DNA of 5,344 bases. Origin: Planktothrix sp. UBA8402 (GTDB lineage: Bacteria; Cyanobacteriota; Cyanobacteriia; Cyanobacteriales; Microcoleaceae). Within the stretch, counting starts at the first letter, position 1. Every line of letters begins with the position of its first letter. Under the pieces are notes generated by a model. That model was not told the DNA's origin and ran no database searches. It worked only from the letters and a program-made list of their open reading frames with translations. Position numbers and translations under genes: made by a program. The DNA lies in the NCBI GenBank assembly GCA_003456035.1, contig DMPJ01000056.1, positions 5,760-11,103 on the forward strand, read 5' to 3'. Positions 5,315 through 5,344 of the stretch are shown in pieces.

Positions 5315-5344
5315 AAAGTCAGGATGGGAGTGTGGAAACGAGCG

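Overview
The window looks like chromosomal DNA from a filamentous, Oscillatoriales-type cyanobacterium. Four perfect HIP1 octamers (GCGATCGC at 302, 1642, 2748 and 3369) occur in 5.3 kb. Two arrays of 7-base tandem repeats and a GC-rich inverted-repeat element are also typical of such genomes. Several proteins (a DUF2862-type small protein, a DUF29 relic and a Get3d-type ATPase) belong to families concentrated in cyanobacteria. The exact genus cannot be fixed from the sequence.

Layout, left to right. (1) Positions 2-1429 (+) hold most of a membrane-embedded protein O-mannosyltransferase (PMT/GT39 family); its 5' end lies outside the window. (2) Positions about 1576-1803 (+) hold a small orphan protein with one hydrophobic stretch. 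(3) Positions 1940-2146 (+) hold a 68-aa DUF2862-type protein starting at GTG behind a good Shine-Dalgarno. (4) Positions 2147-2331 are non-coding and repeat-rich: an 8-bp palindrome, two compact hairpins and a heptamer array. (5) Positions 2324-2587 (-) are a decayed DUF29 gene, broken by a nonsense codon and then cut off where the heptamer array begins. (6) Positions 2694-3788 (+) encode an ArsA/Get3-family ATPase with a C-terminal alpha-crystallin-like domain, matching the Get3d type; its P-loop lysine is replaced by arginine. (7) Positions 3789-3950 separate convergent genes and hold a 62-bp inverted-repeat element plus a second heptamer array. (8) Positions 3951-4343 (-) encode a zinc-ribbon protein with one transmembrane helix. 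(9) Positions 4508-5314 (-) encode SurE, the 5'/3'-nucleotidase.

The genes do not form one obvious pathway. The strand pattern is three + genes, a - relic, get3d on +, then two - genes converging on it. The zinc-ribbon gene may follow surE on one transcript, although 164 bases separate them. No tRNA, rRNA, CRISPR array or transposase gene was seen. The most informative points are the Get3d-type ATPase with its changed nucleotide-binding motifs, the broken DUF29 gene ending in a heptamer repeat, and the cluster of palindromic and heptamer repeats at gene ends.
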